Below, in pieces: positions 39,001 to 54,000 of a DNA stretch of 64,000 nt. The stretch lies in assembly GCA_038380795.1 (NCBI GenBank), contig CM076266.1, positions 8,764,001 to 8,828,000 on the forward strand, read 5' to 3'. A program made the position numbers and the translations under genes. The notes under the pieces are model-generated. The model saw only the letters and a list, made by a program, of their open reading frames with translations. It had not been told where the DNA came from and did no database searches. Every line of letters starts with the position of its first letter. The first letter of the stretch is position 1. This DNA comes from Pyrocephalus nanus. Lineage: Eukaryota > Chordata > Aves > Passeriformes > Tyrannidae.

Positions 39001-42000
39001 TGTTTGGAGAGTCAGAAGAATGGGAAGAATAGGACCACTGCAATCTACTTTGGATGGTAAGATACTGTCTATGCAATTTTTGCTTTGCTAAGTCAAAATA
39101 AGTTAGCCTTTTGCAAAGAAAATCTGCTTCTTCTAGAGCTCTGTTGAGTATTTCCTATTAAAGTCTTGTTAGCCAAAAGCCAAGGCAGTCTTTCATAATT
39201 TTCTTTCACATATTTTAAAAAATTGTGTATTTGTATACACGTGGGTATGTCTTTAGAATAATTAATGTTATTTAGTTTAATAACAGCTTTACTCAAGCTT
39301 GATGAGGGGAATGATGAGGTGGACAAACAATATGTTTTAAAAATATATGTATTAGTATGTATAAAATGCAATTGCATAAGATAGAAAATTAATGCAGTTG
39401 CTGAAAATGTAAAGAATTCAGGTTTTGCTTTTACTGTTTACTATAAAAAAATCTTCATTATATATTACACTTTAACAAACAAGCTTAACATGGTAAATGT
39501 TAATTACTATTTATAAATATTATCTCTAATTAGGTAAGAAACCTAACCCCCTGAATTACTCAAAATATCTGGGTTTTGTAGAATACTTCTAGAGAAAGAT
39601 GAGAGAATTGGACAAACTTAGCAATCATGGTAAATTTACACAAGCTCAGTTGTGCCAATATGCTTTCTCATGTAGACAGTCTGTTTCTTTGAGCTTTTTA
39701 GGTACACTATTCTAGAATTTTATCTTGCTGTGCTCAGGTAAAATAATCATTAAATCACTAATGCTTGTGCAGGTTTAATAATGATTTAAAAATGGGGCCT
39801 TTAAGCAGCAAAATGATCTATCTACATGAGCCCATACTCTCTTTCAAGATGATGTAATCTGCTTGAGTTAGCTTAGCCATATACAGCAGATGATGTAGAG
39901 AAGACTGCAGCCTTGGAATGCTGCTGTAGAGTTGTACAGAATTAAGAGCTTTGTCCAAGGTTGAAACCTAAGGGCTTCTTATAATGATACTTTTTATTTG
40001 AGTAGCTATGATGGTATAAGTTTACTTTGATAACCTTCTTAGTGTAGTTGCCAGATAACAACTGGTTAGTCCAGTGTAATTATTCCTCAGAATTTTGAAT
40101 AGTACGTTTTTTCAGCTTACAGTCTTTCTTTGGAATTCACCTATTTTAATGAAGTTTTAGCAAAAGTAGCCAGGCTTCAGCAGGCCTGTGTCCTGTGTAC
40201 CTTACAGACTCCACATCAGCAATCCATGTTTCTTCCACTGACCTGAATGACTCTTGACAGCTGCATTTACTGTCTTGGTGTTCTCCACTGTCAGACCTGT
40301 TCCACAATTCATACTTCCACATTTTCCTGCTATTAGTCTCCTTCCCCTCATACATACAGTATCCTGAGCTCTCTCCCGTGCCTTCCTTCCCAAAATAGCA
40401 TCAGTTCCCTCAGTTTTGTTAGTTGCCTTGGTCTGGGCAGTTGGTGGATAAGGAATGCACATGCTGTGGTTGGAGTGGAGCAGCTGCACGCCCTCATTTT
40501 TCCTGGCTGGACAAGCTGACACACTGAACAGAGCTCTCCTTGATGTTTCTGTGTTCAGGTCACTAAAGGAATTTCCCTTGTCTGTCCAGTTGAAAATTTT
40601 CACAATGCTTGGTGGTTTTGAATTTCCTGTTCTCTGTCAAAGTTAAACTTCAGTTGATTAGCTCAAAAGATGTGCTGGAGGCAAGATGGTGAAGGAAGAT
40701 GACACAGTGTGTTCATGTAAACCTCATTTTCATATGAAATCAGGCTAAAAAAAAAAGTGCAGTGAACATGAATGTGTGAAAAGAAGCAGGTAACAACGTG
40801 CACACGACTTGTTTAATTCCTCTTGACTCCATATGGGTTAAAGCCAATTAGCATGAAAGTACTGCTGAATCACATATGGTCATGTTTATTTGTGCTTTTT
40901 CATTTACTTAAATGGCAGACTCGTGAGCTCTAAATGCCCTCTGTATTGATGACTCCATCCCATATTTCTCTTTAAAGAAAGAAGCTGTGATGGAGAAATG
41001 CAGATAAAATTGACTAATTGACCGAAATAATTGAACTGTCGAAGTCATGTAGCAGTTTACCTTTGCTGTACATGCACTTTTTATTTAAAGTGCTTTTAAC
41101 TGTTAGCTTAATAGGCTGCATACATTGACTTTAATTAAAAATGTTTACTAAGTAAACTAAGGGTAATCACAGATAAGCATTTTATCAGAAATTCCAACAG
41201 GTTGCAATGTTGAAATCTGACCCAAATGAATATACATCAAGTATAGTGATATTTTGAGTCACATCCTATTAAATTGGTGCTTAAAATATCACCCCTTAAA
41301 GTGCTTTGAGGAGTTAAAAAAACAAAAAGCCAAGAGAACATTGAAGTGATGCCCAGTTGCAGAAGGGCAGGAAGATGCTTGTCACCATGGTAGGAGCCAA
41401 AGGAAAAAACTTGAAACAGTCATTATGAACTTCCAGACTGGGTAGTGACACAAAGCATTTACTTATTTTGTAATAAGGTCCATGAATAGTGTGCACTCTG
41501 GAGTCATTTTTCAGAAGGGTGAAAATGAAACAACATTGGGTGTTGTTTCCTCTGTAGACTGAAGCTTAGGTGGACCTTTAACCACAGTGTCTAATCAGTG
41601 AGCAGTACTGATTGCAGTTAATTAATTCATGGCCAGATATGTGCTCAGCAGCTGAGTTTCCTCCCATGAAGTTAAAACAGGATTATCATTTTTACACTGC
41701 ATCACCCAAAGTTGAGTTGTTCCCTAAAAACATCCTGTGGGGGTATAAGAAGGTTCAAAGGAGGTGCACAGTAGCTTGGGAACTGCATGTGAGTGAGTTG
41801 CTCTGCTGTGGCTTCTTGAATTCTTCTGTAGCATTTTTTTCTTATGTACATTTTTCAGTTTCTTGATGGTGTTTTCACTTTTTCTGCTGTGGCTGGGATT
41901 TAATGTGATCACTCTGATCTTGCTGTTGGGAGAGAAGACTCATTGCAATAAATGCTTTCTGTTCATTTTGTTAGATTTGGTTTAATTTTTAGGTTTTTTG

Positions 42001-45000
42001 TCTAAAATGACTTGATTGAATCTAGATGATGTTGAAAGCACAATAACTTTAAATTGTATTGATCATCAGGATGGGAATATTGTTTATTCCTGAGATGAAA
42101 ATCCTAAATCATTACAACTTCCTAATTGTCTTCTATCACGTATTTTTTCTTAATTCAAAAGCTAAAATGCCAGGAATAAGAAGATATTTTTTTCTGAATA
42201 AACTAAAGAGATACAGAAGTACTTATTTTTATATACATTTTGTTTTCAGTGTGGTTTCAGTGCTTATATTTCAGTTTGCCTGTAGCAACTAATGTTTAAA
42301 GAAAGGTAAGGCTTTGTGTGACTAAGTAGTAAATAAACTATTTTAATGTATGTATTTTTATACAAAGTAGATTGAGTCACTTGATACAAAATAAAGTGTT
42401 TAAAAAATGTTCTTTCCAAAATTTTTAAAATTATTATTTCTGTTTTAAGTGGGTTTGGAACCAGCACCTCTTTCTGTATCTGAAGAACGACAACTTGCCA
42501 TTCTGACAGAGCTACCTTTTGTAGTTCCTTTTGAAGAAAGAGTAAAGGTACCTAATTTCTAATTTAATATGCAATTTGTTTTTTAGCTTTTTGTTTTGAG
42601 TAAGTGTTAAACCAGCACTTAGTGAAGTAGAAAGTGGATCAGTTCCCTGCAGAGGGATATGGCAGTCTGTACTGTTTTTCTTCAGTGCTCATAGCAACTG
42701 AACATTTAATAACTTTTATTTTACTAGTTACATTGCCCATGATAATAATTACATTAGAATTAGAAACATGCATTGCGAGATACACGGGAGCACTTTGCAC
42801 TCTCAGCTCAGTGACTGATCTACATGACTGCACCCTCTTGTGGTAGCAGAGCACCGACCAGTTCTGTGTCTGTAAGGAACAGATGGCAAGGTCACAACTG
42901 GGGGCTTTTGAGCGATGGGTGGGTTTGCTCAGAATGAGATAATGGATGTTCATTCGGGAAAAATAATGCTTAGAAATTAAGTTCCTGCATTCATCGCTGA
43001 GTAGCTGAACTTGAATAGAGTATGTAGCTTAAAACTTGCAAGATTCTTGTACTTGGTTGATTAGATTTGCTTTTGGATTTTTTTTAGATATTATATATGT
43101 AATTGTTAGTTATATAATGTATTTCACGTAGCATCATAAATATTTTTAAAGCTTTTACTCTGTTGTGCACAGTTTTTTTTTTTTAAGTGGTTTTCTCAAC
43201 ACTATGAATTGTTTAAAAATTGCTCCCTGAATTGTCTTGGAAACGTTAAGTTTCAAGACACCATCAAGGGAATGAGGAATAATTCCATAGGGAAAGCCAG
43301 TCTGTATTTTTCAAAAAAGATAGTGACAACTTTGGTAGAAAATGAGTGACTTTTCCAGGCTTCTATGAAACAGTTTATCCAACAAACATCTTGGTACTGT
43401 CTGGCAGTTTTGCACTAAGATTACAGGGAAAAAATTGGAAGTGACCTCAAGCAGGTATCTCTATGCCATTGTCTACAGCCTCTGGATGTCTCAAGGCTAT
43501 GTTGAGACACACATATGTTGTTTCTGGAATTCATAAAACCTTGTTTGGTGCAACTGGAATTCATAAAAAACCTTGTGTGGCTTTATCACAAAACCTGAAA
43601 TAACCATTGCATCAGAGCTTGGAGAGAGGGATAAAGCTGTAGACTGAACTTTTACAGTTCAAAGAGGGGATCCTCTTACACTGCATATGGATGGTCCTTT
43701 TTGTGTCATAGGAGGAGTCAGCATTCCTTTGGAATCTCCTACTGCCTCTACAAAGCACCTTGCAGTAAGGGAAAAGACACCACACAAGACCATAATAGGC
43801 TTTCTTTTTCTTTTTGCCATTTATTACTCTGTAATTTACTGTGGTAATACAGCTCAGTGCTGTTTGTTGTGGGGAGCATTCCATATGTCCTTTCAATTTC
43901 TGACTTCTTCATGAGATTTTGACCTTGAATTACCAGTAAGAGATACTCCTACAAGCAATTACAGAGTCCAGTTTCATAGTGGGCTCTTCAGCCTTCTGGC
44001 CCCAGGGAATGTTACCCTCTTTAGCCTACAGGCACATTGGGATTGTGCCTTTCAATCTGATATCTGCCTGTGGGAGTCAATGAATCCAAATTGTATGAAG
44101 TGCCTTGGTTCTCACCCACTTAAGCCATCCTTTGGTCATCATGGTGATGTTCCTTCCTGTGTTGTGTGCTTCAGGCAGCATTGCTTACTTTTTATTGTAA
44201 ATGAAAAATCACTGTAAATGTTTCAGTTATACCTTCAGGTTCTTATTTTCAGAACTAACATCTGCATGAACCCTGGGTTATGTAGGAGTCAGACTCAGTA
44301 CCAAGAAGAGTCCATCCTTCCTCATAGAGGAATAACTTCAGAGTTGGATCAGGGTGTGCAAGGACTTGTTCAGATGAGTTTTGACTCTTTCCAAAGATGG
44401 AGATTTCACAGACTCTCATGTAACCTCTTCCAATACTTAATCACTCTTACTATGAACTTTTTTCTTTACATCCATTCATTGTTTCTCTTTCTGCAGCTTA
44501 GGACTCTTTTCTCCTGTCTTCCTCCTGGGTACCTTAGGGAAGAATCTGGCTTTGTCTATACTATAATCTTCCTGGTTGGAGAGCATCTTCACCAACAGCA
44601 GTTGCCCAGAGAAACAGCAGATTTGAAACCTTATTCTAGTTTTGTCTGCTGTGGTCAGATTTCCTCTTTCATGGTAAATTTGTTGGTTTTAAACATCCCT
44701 GCAGACTCTTACCTAATCTTCTTAATTAAAAAGCAGTCTGAGATGTTATTGGGAGGTTACATCCCTTGGTAAATATACTAGTGGTGCCAAGGGAGAATAC
44801 AGTAAACATACACTCCCTGAATGGAGGAAATACTATTATACATTAGATAACCCCCTCCTGTGCTACATCTTGGCATAGAAGCACAGTCAGCTACAGCTAC
44901 TCTTCAGGTAAACAGGTTCCTGATGTGAAGACTGGAAGAGGGACAATATGAAATTCAATTTGTACTTCACTTGGCATCATTTTTTTTAGTTGGTCTGATG

Positions 45001-48000
45001 CTCTGGTTCTTTTTTTAATGTGGCAGTGCTAGCCATGATTTTGCTTTGAATCATTTGTTCACTGTTTGTGAGAGGGGAACTGATACCTAATTTCTTATTA
45101 CTGGGAACGCTCCTAAGCATTGCAAATGGCAACAAAAAATTATTTACTAGTATTGAGGATAAGCTTTGTGTGTGCAAAATACTCATGTGACGTTTTTCCC
45201 TTTATTTTTGAATACTTTGCATTTCAGAACTCTGAAAGTTAGGGAGAGAAAACTGGAATCACTGGTACAATGTCTGTAGATGTGCCTCTTAATGTAAAAA
45301 GAACTGAGGATGATATCTTAGCACAAAGAAGTTTTTTGCATATCTGTCCCCTCATCTTCCCTCCCCTCAGTCATTGCTCTGTATTAAGTTTCTGCAGCTC
45401 AGTGAGAGAGAAGACAAATCACTTGAAAGTGAGTGCCAGAAGCAGCTGTAAGGACAGTAACAGTAGTGAATAACCATCTCTCATTGAACATTTACATCTG
45501 CACAATGACATGATTGTTCTTTTCACCCATTTCAACAGATTTTTCAAAGACTAATCTATGCTGATAAACAAGAAGTTCAAGGAGATGGGCCATTTTTGGA
45601 TGGAATTAATGTCACCATCAGAAGAAATTATATTTATGAAGATGCTTATGATAAACTTTCTCCGGAGAATGGTGGGTTTACAATTAAATTATCAGCTTGT
45701 TTATAACACATAACTGTTCTTGCTATGTAGTTACACATTTGCTTACTTGACTAGTATGTTACAGGAATGTCAGCTCTGAGTTAAGTTCTTAAAAAGCTAC
45801 ATTTCCTAATTTTTACAAGAGTAATTTCTGATTATTGTGGTCTCATTCTTTTTCCAGCCTACTTTTATGGGGCTTTTCTTCCCATATACTTATCCAGATA
45901 CCTGTACTTTGTATATTTATCTGTGTAGTTCATTAGATGTTATCTGCTTTGGTGATCTTTGACAGCAAATACATATGGACTGAATGGGATTTGTGAGGTA
46001 CAGCAGAACTGGGGAAGGGTCTGGAGCACAAGTCTGAGGAGGAGTGGCTGAGGGAGCTGAGATGTTTAGTCTGGAGAACAGGAGGCTCAGGGGGACCATA
46101 TCAGTCTTGACAGCTCCCTGACAGGAGGTTGTAGCCAGGTGGGGGTCTGTCTCTTCTCCCAGGGAAGAAGTGATAGGACAAAAGGAAATGGCCTCAAGTT
46201 ATGCCAGGGGATATTTAGGTTGAATATTAGGAAAGGTCACCACAGAAGGGGTTGTAAAGCATTGGAACAGCCTGCCCAGGGAAGTGGTGGAGTCACCATC
46301 TCTGGAAGTACTCAAAAAATGTATGGATATGGCAATTAAGGACATGGTTTGATGGCAGTCATGGTGGTTGTGGTGATGGTAGGTTGATGGTTGGACTTGA
46401 TGATCTTAAAGGTCTTTTCGAACCTTAACAATTCCTTGATCCTATCCAGTATGTACTCACACAGAGCCAGGGCTGTTTAGAATCAATGGGAATGCAGTGC
46501 TTATTGATGGCCCCTTCAGGCAGTGAATCTTGCACTGACAATATTTTACATAAATAGAATTTTCAGATTATTCCTGGGCCTTTTTTAAGGTATTTTGTGG
46601 GATTTTTTTTCTTCCTCTATGAGGTGTCTTTCTTTCAATGACTCTTAAAACAAGACTCACAAACTAGATATTCCAAAATTCAAGCCAGTAACAAACTTAT
46701 GCTGCTATTTAGTAATTCAGTTTTTAATATAACATTAGATAAGTTTGTGTGTGTAGTTACATGTGGTTTTTATCCAAATTGAAGCAGATTTCATCTCTCT
46801 CCTTTCTCTGCAGAACCTGACCTAAAAAAGCGCATTCGTGTTCACTTACTGAATGCCCATGGTCTTGATGAAGCTGGCATTGATGGTGGTGGGATTTTCA
46901 GAGAATTCCTGAATGAACTACTCAAATCAGGATTTAACCCTAACCAGGGATTTTTTAAGACCACCAATGAAGGACTTCTTTACCCTAATCCTGCCGCACA
47001 GATGCTCGTTGGAGACTCATATGCCCGACATTACTACTTTCTTGGAAGAATGCTTGGAAAGGTAAAAGCAGTGGTGTGTAATATAAAGCTACAGCAGTAC
47101 TGAAATTATTCAGTAATGTTTTTTTCTGTTTGGATTGGGGTAGATGGGAAAAAAAATAATGATTTCCCTAGACTTGAGGAAAAATGACTTTGAGAGGCTG
47201 TGTCTGAACATTATTTCTACATATCATCTAAATTTCTGTTCATTTTAATGAGTTACATGCTTGAGGAGTACAGAGGGTTTGCCATATCCTGACTGCCAGT
47301 TAAGCAAAGTGTGCAAATGTTTGCTTCTGTGTGTATCCTCTTGATTAAAGTTAAGTTGGTTGAAGCCAGCATATCTGCTCTGCTTATGGTGATTTTTAAC
47401 CTGGGCCTTTTTGGAATATGACTGCTGTTACATTTTCATCATTTGGAATATATGAAATTAATATTTTAAACAGTTTCTAATTTTATAAGGTGTAGAATTC
47501 TTACTAGCATCTAAAATCTGCCATCAGCATTTGCCATACTTCAAAGCCACATGCAAATTAATTTTAACATAATGTGTTTGGGGTTTGGTACATTTTGCAT
47601 ATTTCTTGAATTTTAGTGCATGATATTTTGGTGAATGTTGATGAAAAATGAAAGGGGGAAGGAAAAAAGTGAGAAACCCATTACAAACCTTAACTACATT
47701 CAGTTTTCTTTTATGGTTGGGTTTGGTACTGAAGCTGTTTCATTTTAAGCCCTTGAAATAATTTTTGTTATGTGAAACGAAGTTTGGAATACAAATTCCA
47801 TTTCAGAAAAAGAAAAAAAAAACACTGACTTTTACTTAGCTATCTAAAACTGAAGGTATTTCAGATGTAAAAGTCCCATTTATCTGCCTGGATTATTTTG
47901 GAGGGTAAAATGCTGCTCACTTGCAGTGAGATTTAAAATGCAGTTGGATGTCTTCATACTATAGCTGGAAGTGGTTTAAGAGGATGTTGTTGGCAAAATT

Positions 48001-51000
48001 GAGCTGTTGAAACAGTGCTGTTCTTGAGAGTTGCCAGTCAACTGATTTCGATTCAACTGCCTCTTTGTAAGCAAATTCTCTGCTCATGCATCCTGGCTAC
48101 TGCCATATCCAGACTTCCCAAAGAATGGAAATTTCAGATCATCCATTTTAATGAAATAGTCTTTGAATGATGTTCCCACTCTTAATGGCAGATGGATTCA
48201 GTACTAATACAGTAGTTTGTAATTATGACCAGTGTTACATATCCAAGTCTTTATGTTCTTTCTGCATGTATAGATTTTTGGAGTAGGGAAGCAGATACTG
48301 TGGTATTGTAAGGAAGTTACTTCACCACAGAAATGTATATCTATGAATGGGGCAGGGATCAACTGATAGGCGAGGCTTGAAACAATATTAAAAAAAAAAA
48401 GATTGTAATTTTGAATCTTCAGTTTCCTCTGTCAAAACAGCACATTACCTTCTGTAATTGAATTTCAAATATTCATATAGAGACAGAAGTTTCAAAATGT
48501 GTTTTATCTCACAAAATGCTACAAGTATAGTTTTACTTTTGTCTTTTTAAAATCCAGGGATCTATTATTTAACATTTTGAAAGCATAAATTGTTTTTGAT
48601 TTTGCAGTATGTTTAGATAAGGTAATAACTGACAGTGTTACTTAATAATTACCCCTACCCAGGTGCACAGACACCTTTTTAGTAGTGTATTTAGGGACCT
48701 GATGAATTAAACAGAAAGATAAGGCACGACCATACAATTCAAAACCTGGCAGTATTGTGATCTTGGTTAGGTTATTGAATACTCACTCACCCGTTTTCAA
48801 AAATGTGTCCATTTTATGCTTTGCACAGAGTTATTTGAGAGCAATAGTGGATTATTAAAAGCCCCTTTGTAAACAAAATAGATATAATGCAAAGGAAGCA
48901 ATCAGGCATCCACAGCAATTTCTTATTTGTGGAAACCAGTATGTAAAGAGTGCTGCCACCACAAACTCTCACCTAAGAAGCTTCAGTGTTATCAGGAAAC
49001 AAATACATTAAAATATAATAATTTCTAGAATTTATCTATCTCTTGGTAACAATTTCATACTAATATCCAAGTGCATTTAAATTTCAGTACTATAGAGTTA
49101 CACCCAATTCAGTTTTTCTTCTTATCAGGAAGTTTCTAACAGCTTGGCATCTTCTCTGTTAATTAGTCAGTTCAGAAGTAGAAACATCTGAAAATGTAAA
49201 ACTTACCTTTAAAGACAGTGTATCAAAAAAAAGTAAGTTGTTTTAACCCTACATAAATTATTGACTATTTGGAATGTATTTTTGTAGTTAGTGGAGGAGT
49301 TAAAATCTGTGTATAAACTGCATGGCTCGTTCATGAAACTATTCTATAGTCACTAACTGAGGTCTTGCAGAAGTAATACCATGTGACTGTGTAATTGCAC
49401 AGGTTGTCTGAAATCATTCTTAAAAAAAAAGAAAAGCAGAAATGAGTTTGCTTAAACAACAGCTACTCAAACACTTCCAAAGTTTACCTTCCTCAACTTT
49501 CAGTGACTTTACTCTGAAATGTAAATATTATCTTACCATTGATGCCTTTTAAGCATTTTCCTTTCTCTTCCTTAAAAGTAAAAGCTCAGCTTACCGTGCA
49601 CCCTCCTGGTAACAGTCTCCCACCACTGGAGGGGTTGGAAACTTGAACCTCTCTCTGTTGCCCACCGGAAGTACAGCAGTGACTCCCAGAGTCCAGGCTT
49701 TGCTTGAGAGCTGAAGGTGTCCTGGGCTGTCAGGAACACTCAGGCAGAAGAGTTCTAGCCCCAAATTCTCTCTCTTGTCCTTTCTGGCAAGTAAAGTCTT
49801 GTTGTCCCATGTGGTCTCCCAGAAGAATGGATGGTCTGGAAGTTCTAATCCTTCTCCTCTGTTCCTAGGTAGTTTTGGGCTGTGGGGCGGCACCTGATTT
49901 GGTTTAACTTCCTTTGCAGGTGCAGTAGTTGTTCTGGCAGCACTAAAAATCTTTCTGTGTGCAGACTTTCCTGCTGCAGGTTTGGCAGTGTAGTGGACTT
50001 GGCTCAGGAGAACACAAAAGTTGCTATTTTGACAGGCTGCCAAAGTTTCAAGCAACATAGCCAGAGCAAGGAAATTTGGAAGCAGCACCTGGGAATATTA
50101 AATGAGGATTTTCTCTGTACTGATTCTTGAGTGGTCTGCTGCAAACACGGAAAGAGTGGTTGGTAGAACAGTGACAGAGAGTTAACATCTGAACTTCACC
50201 ACATTTAGACCTAAACTCAGTGTTGTATACAGTGTATTATCCTTCCTCATTTTCAGTTTACATTTGCGTTTATTCAACGATGCTACTGTGACAGATGTTG
50301 TGGAAAAGGACATTCTTTGTGCTTGGAATTCTTTGACATCAAGCAGCTAATTCTTAAGATAATTTGCTTCAATTTCTTGAAGTATCAGCATTAGTTGAAG
50401 AATATGGCAGGAAATTCATAGATTAGTATGATAATTTTTATGGTTTCCTCTTCTTCCTTTTTGACATAAACCTGCTAGTTCTTGCATTTATTTTGTTTTG
50501 CAGTGACTGTCTTTTCATCTTAAACAGAGCGACTTTTTCTGACACTAGAGATTTTTGTTTAATGCACTCAGCATCTTTGGTTATACTGAATTCTACCATC
50601 TCCACTTCTCTGATTCCAGCATATTGAACAGCATGTGTGAGTCACACGTTCATTTGCTGAAGAACATCTATTTTTTGAAATATAGTCCTAAATCCTCTTT
50701 TCTAAGCAATAGAACCTGCAGTCCTGGGAGGACAGTAAGGTTTTCTGAAAAAATTTATTTTGTCAAACCCCAGCTTTTGCTTTAAACAGTTGGGAAAGCA
50801 GTATGGAGAACGAAATGTCTTTTGAGTTGTTTTGAACTGAGTCCTTCCTTTGTGGACCCAAATAAAGAATGTTCATAGAAGAAGAAGTAAAGACTGAGAA
50901 AAAGTGATGTGTTTATTTTGAATTTTAGCATTATTTTGATGATGGATAGATTAGACAGTCTAGGTTTAGTCTTTGATCATTGATATTTAATGGTATATAG

Positions 51001-54000
51001 GAGGTCAGTAATTTCCACGGTCTGGTGGATATTATATTGATGAAGGTCTAAGTTGCTTATTTTCATGTGACTTTTTTATAGGTTACTATACTGATTTAAG
51101 ATACAACAGACTATTCTGTGCACATATCTAAATGTTATTAAGCACATGTAATTGAGAAAATGAGTTATAAAATAGGTCCTTTGGTAAAATTAAACTTCAG
51201 AAGAGTAATAGTAGATCAAATACAGATTTTATTACCCTAGAAGTAGATGTGGGACGTAATTATTGATTAGATTGTTTTTCTGTGTCTTAGAGAGCATGCC
51301 TTATGGCTCCTGTTTGTAACTTCAAATAGAGCTTGTTTGTGGTGCAAGATATTATGCCTGTCTGGGAGGTACAATTCTAAGATTAGCAGTGTCTATAGAG
51401 CCCATTTTCCTGAAAAACAAAAGTAGTTCTTAATCATTCTTGGGCCTTATCTAAGATGGATTGAGTCAGTGGGAGTCAGATCCTAAACTCTAAAATTGTA
51501 AGTAGGATGCAGATATGGAGTTACAACTTTCAAGGAAATGTTTCTGACAACAGAAACATTTAAGTGCCATTTCTGCACCAAAAACTCATAGAGAGAAAAA
51601 GCAAGAAAACTGTACAGTGAGCACTGGGTTTTGTGCACTTGAATATTTGATAGGATGGTGCATCGAGCATTGATTACACTGCTCCTTCTTCTCTGACTGT
51701 TGAAGGATTTTTTTTTTCTTATGATTTTTAATTTCTTTCCCTTTTCTTGCTGTCCACTTAATTAGATCCACTTTGGCTTAGCTTAGAACAGTACACACTT
51801 AATTGATTTGTGCTGCAGCCACAATTGATACTACCAGTACCTTGAAAGGAAGGTATGAAATCGGGGATTCTGATGCAAAGAGGAGGTAATTGGTATAAAC
51901 TCTTTGTTTTATTAATTTCAGTTACCCTGCACATGATTTCATAGACTCAGCATTTTGCTTAAAAGCAAGTTAGCTGATGAGCATTTGTCTCGGAAAATCC
52001 TGAATCATCTGAAATGGAATCAAAGCAGGAATCTGCCATGTGAAGTCACACAGTCCTTCAGTTATACACTGTGGGCAGAAACACAGTCGTAGGAGAGCAA
52101 AACTGATACCTTAGGGAAGTTACTTCGTGATTTATGAATGCAGATAGAAACTAATCTGAATCTGTTTTCTGACACAGTTACTCAGCTTGACAATTCCTTT
52201 GTGTACTGGTGCATTTAACATAACCAATTATCTTTTGATTACAAATAGCTGTGTTGGTACTAACCTTGTAAATATATGTCTAGCGCTAAAAGACTACTGA
52301 AATGTGGTATTTTAACTCTAAATCTTTAGGAAGGAAAAGTGTGTATTGATGGATTGTGATATTTATTGGGTCATAATGTATTTAAATTTTCTTTAATGCA
52401 TATGTTAGTGATTGTTTACCGTGATAAAGTGCATAGAGGTCTCTGCAAGGAGTTCTGCATGGAAAGAATTACCTCATGTCAGTGGTCACTCTTCAATTAA
52501 AAGTTCCATTAGCAGATGATTCCTGCTTCTGGTTTGTGTACTGATTGCATTTTATTGCCTCTAAATCAGGTTCCTAGACAGGGAATAAATAAACAGTTAG
52601 AGTGTGTGGTAATGGTATCCTGATCTTTTTTCACACTTGGGAACACCTACATCCATTTAAATCAATTAGGTTTGGAATATTTACTGAAATTCTTAATTCT
52701 GTTTGAACTGTCTTTAAAAATTACTAGTTTCACTGCTATTAAAATACAGATTTATCTTAAAAGCATATCCAGAGGTTAGTTAGAGTAGTAAGTGTTTCAT
52801 TATTTCAGAAAATTAAATAAGGAGGAGATGTTTTCTTTTTATCTTCAGTTCTTCCTAAATTATGTTTAAATTTGAGGCAAGGAAAATCTATTAAGCCTTT
52901 ACTGGAACTTCAGTAATGAATGATAACTATCAGTTCTCCAGAGCATCCACAGGTATCTGTAGTCCTTCCCTCTCCCATCCCTCAAAACCCCCCAGACGAC
53001 ATTGATAGCAATTTATTTCATTTATATGGCATAAGTTCCAGAGATAACTGTTCTTATTAAAACAGAAGGAGAGTATCAAGCTGATGAAATGGTGGTTTTC
53101 AGCAAATGCTGGCATTTCCGAAGCACTCTTTAGGTAATGAACATTATTGTCATTATATATGTCCTAAATTCTTAGAATAAAATTACTAACGTGACTTTCA
53201 ATTTTTAAATTAAAAATTAACTCGCGGTCATTACACTTGATATGTTCCAATGGAGCCTTTGGAAATGGATCTTTACATTTTTCTGCAAGTGTGTTCAAGG
53301 GTCATTTAGGAGTTTGTTCTGTGCTTGTCACACACCTGCCATCCCCTTCAGGGATTTGCACCCACTGCAGCAGATTTGACAGCAGGTCCTTCCCACCTTA
53401 GTTGTGCTGCCCCAAATCTTTGGAACTTCTATGATCTTGTACTTGCTGACCTTCAAATTCCCAGTGAGTGGGGAATCTGAAGTAAAACCAATTTAATAAA
53501 GACTTTGTTCTTTTCTTTAAAAATGATTTTGAAATCTGATGATATTCGCGCTGCTGCAAGGACTGTGAATAAAGCTCTCGGAAGCCAAATTACAGGCATC
53601 TCTCTGTGGAGCTTTGGACTCCTACTTTTTTAAAGGACAGAAAAGGCATCCAGTATTTGAACAAAAGTGAGCTATGAATTTTCACAGTCACACAGGGAAG
53701 ATAATGTACCAAATTTTCTGTTACTAGGGCGATACATATACATTTTACTGTCTGTTACTGCAGAGCTCAGAGACTCAGAAACAGTGACTTAAAGTTCCCA
53801 AACATTGCATTGTGACACACACCTGAGAGAATTAGTTTTATTTTACCATATTGGCATTAGGAACAATATAATTTTGTTTTTTCTCAGTTCAAAGCACATT
53901 ATTAAGCATATTTGTAAGAAATTATCTATAAATTTCTAAATGCTGGCTTTAAAAATGCTTCAAAAATATGAGTACATGTTAATTTTAATGTAACTTAAAT

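Larger units (their letters stand above)
42548..45538 (+). other. UBE3C intron 16
   Basis: GT-AG intron of 2,991 bp with phase 0. It contains a 30-bp tandem duplication and a probable decayed CR1 piece, listed separately. A 184-codon plus-strand frame at 44218-44772 overlaps the decayed repeat and is not considered a gene. Confidence 0.85.

Noticed and set aside
40202..40603. Minus-strand frame of 133 codons in intron 15.
   Set aside because: No recognisable protein, no splice context or promoter, and a length expected by chance.
44218..44772. Plus-strand frame of 184 codons in intron 16.
   Set aside because: No recognisable domain, and it overlaps a probable decayed antisense CR1. The length is within what chance allows in a window this size.
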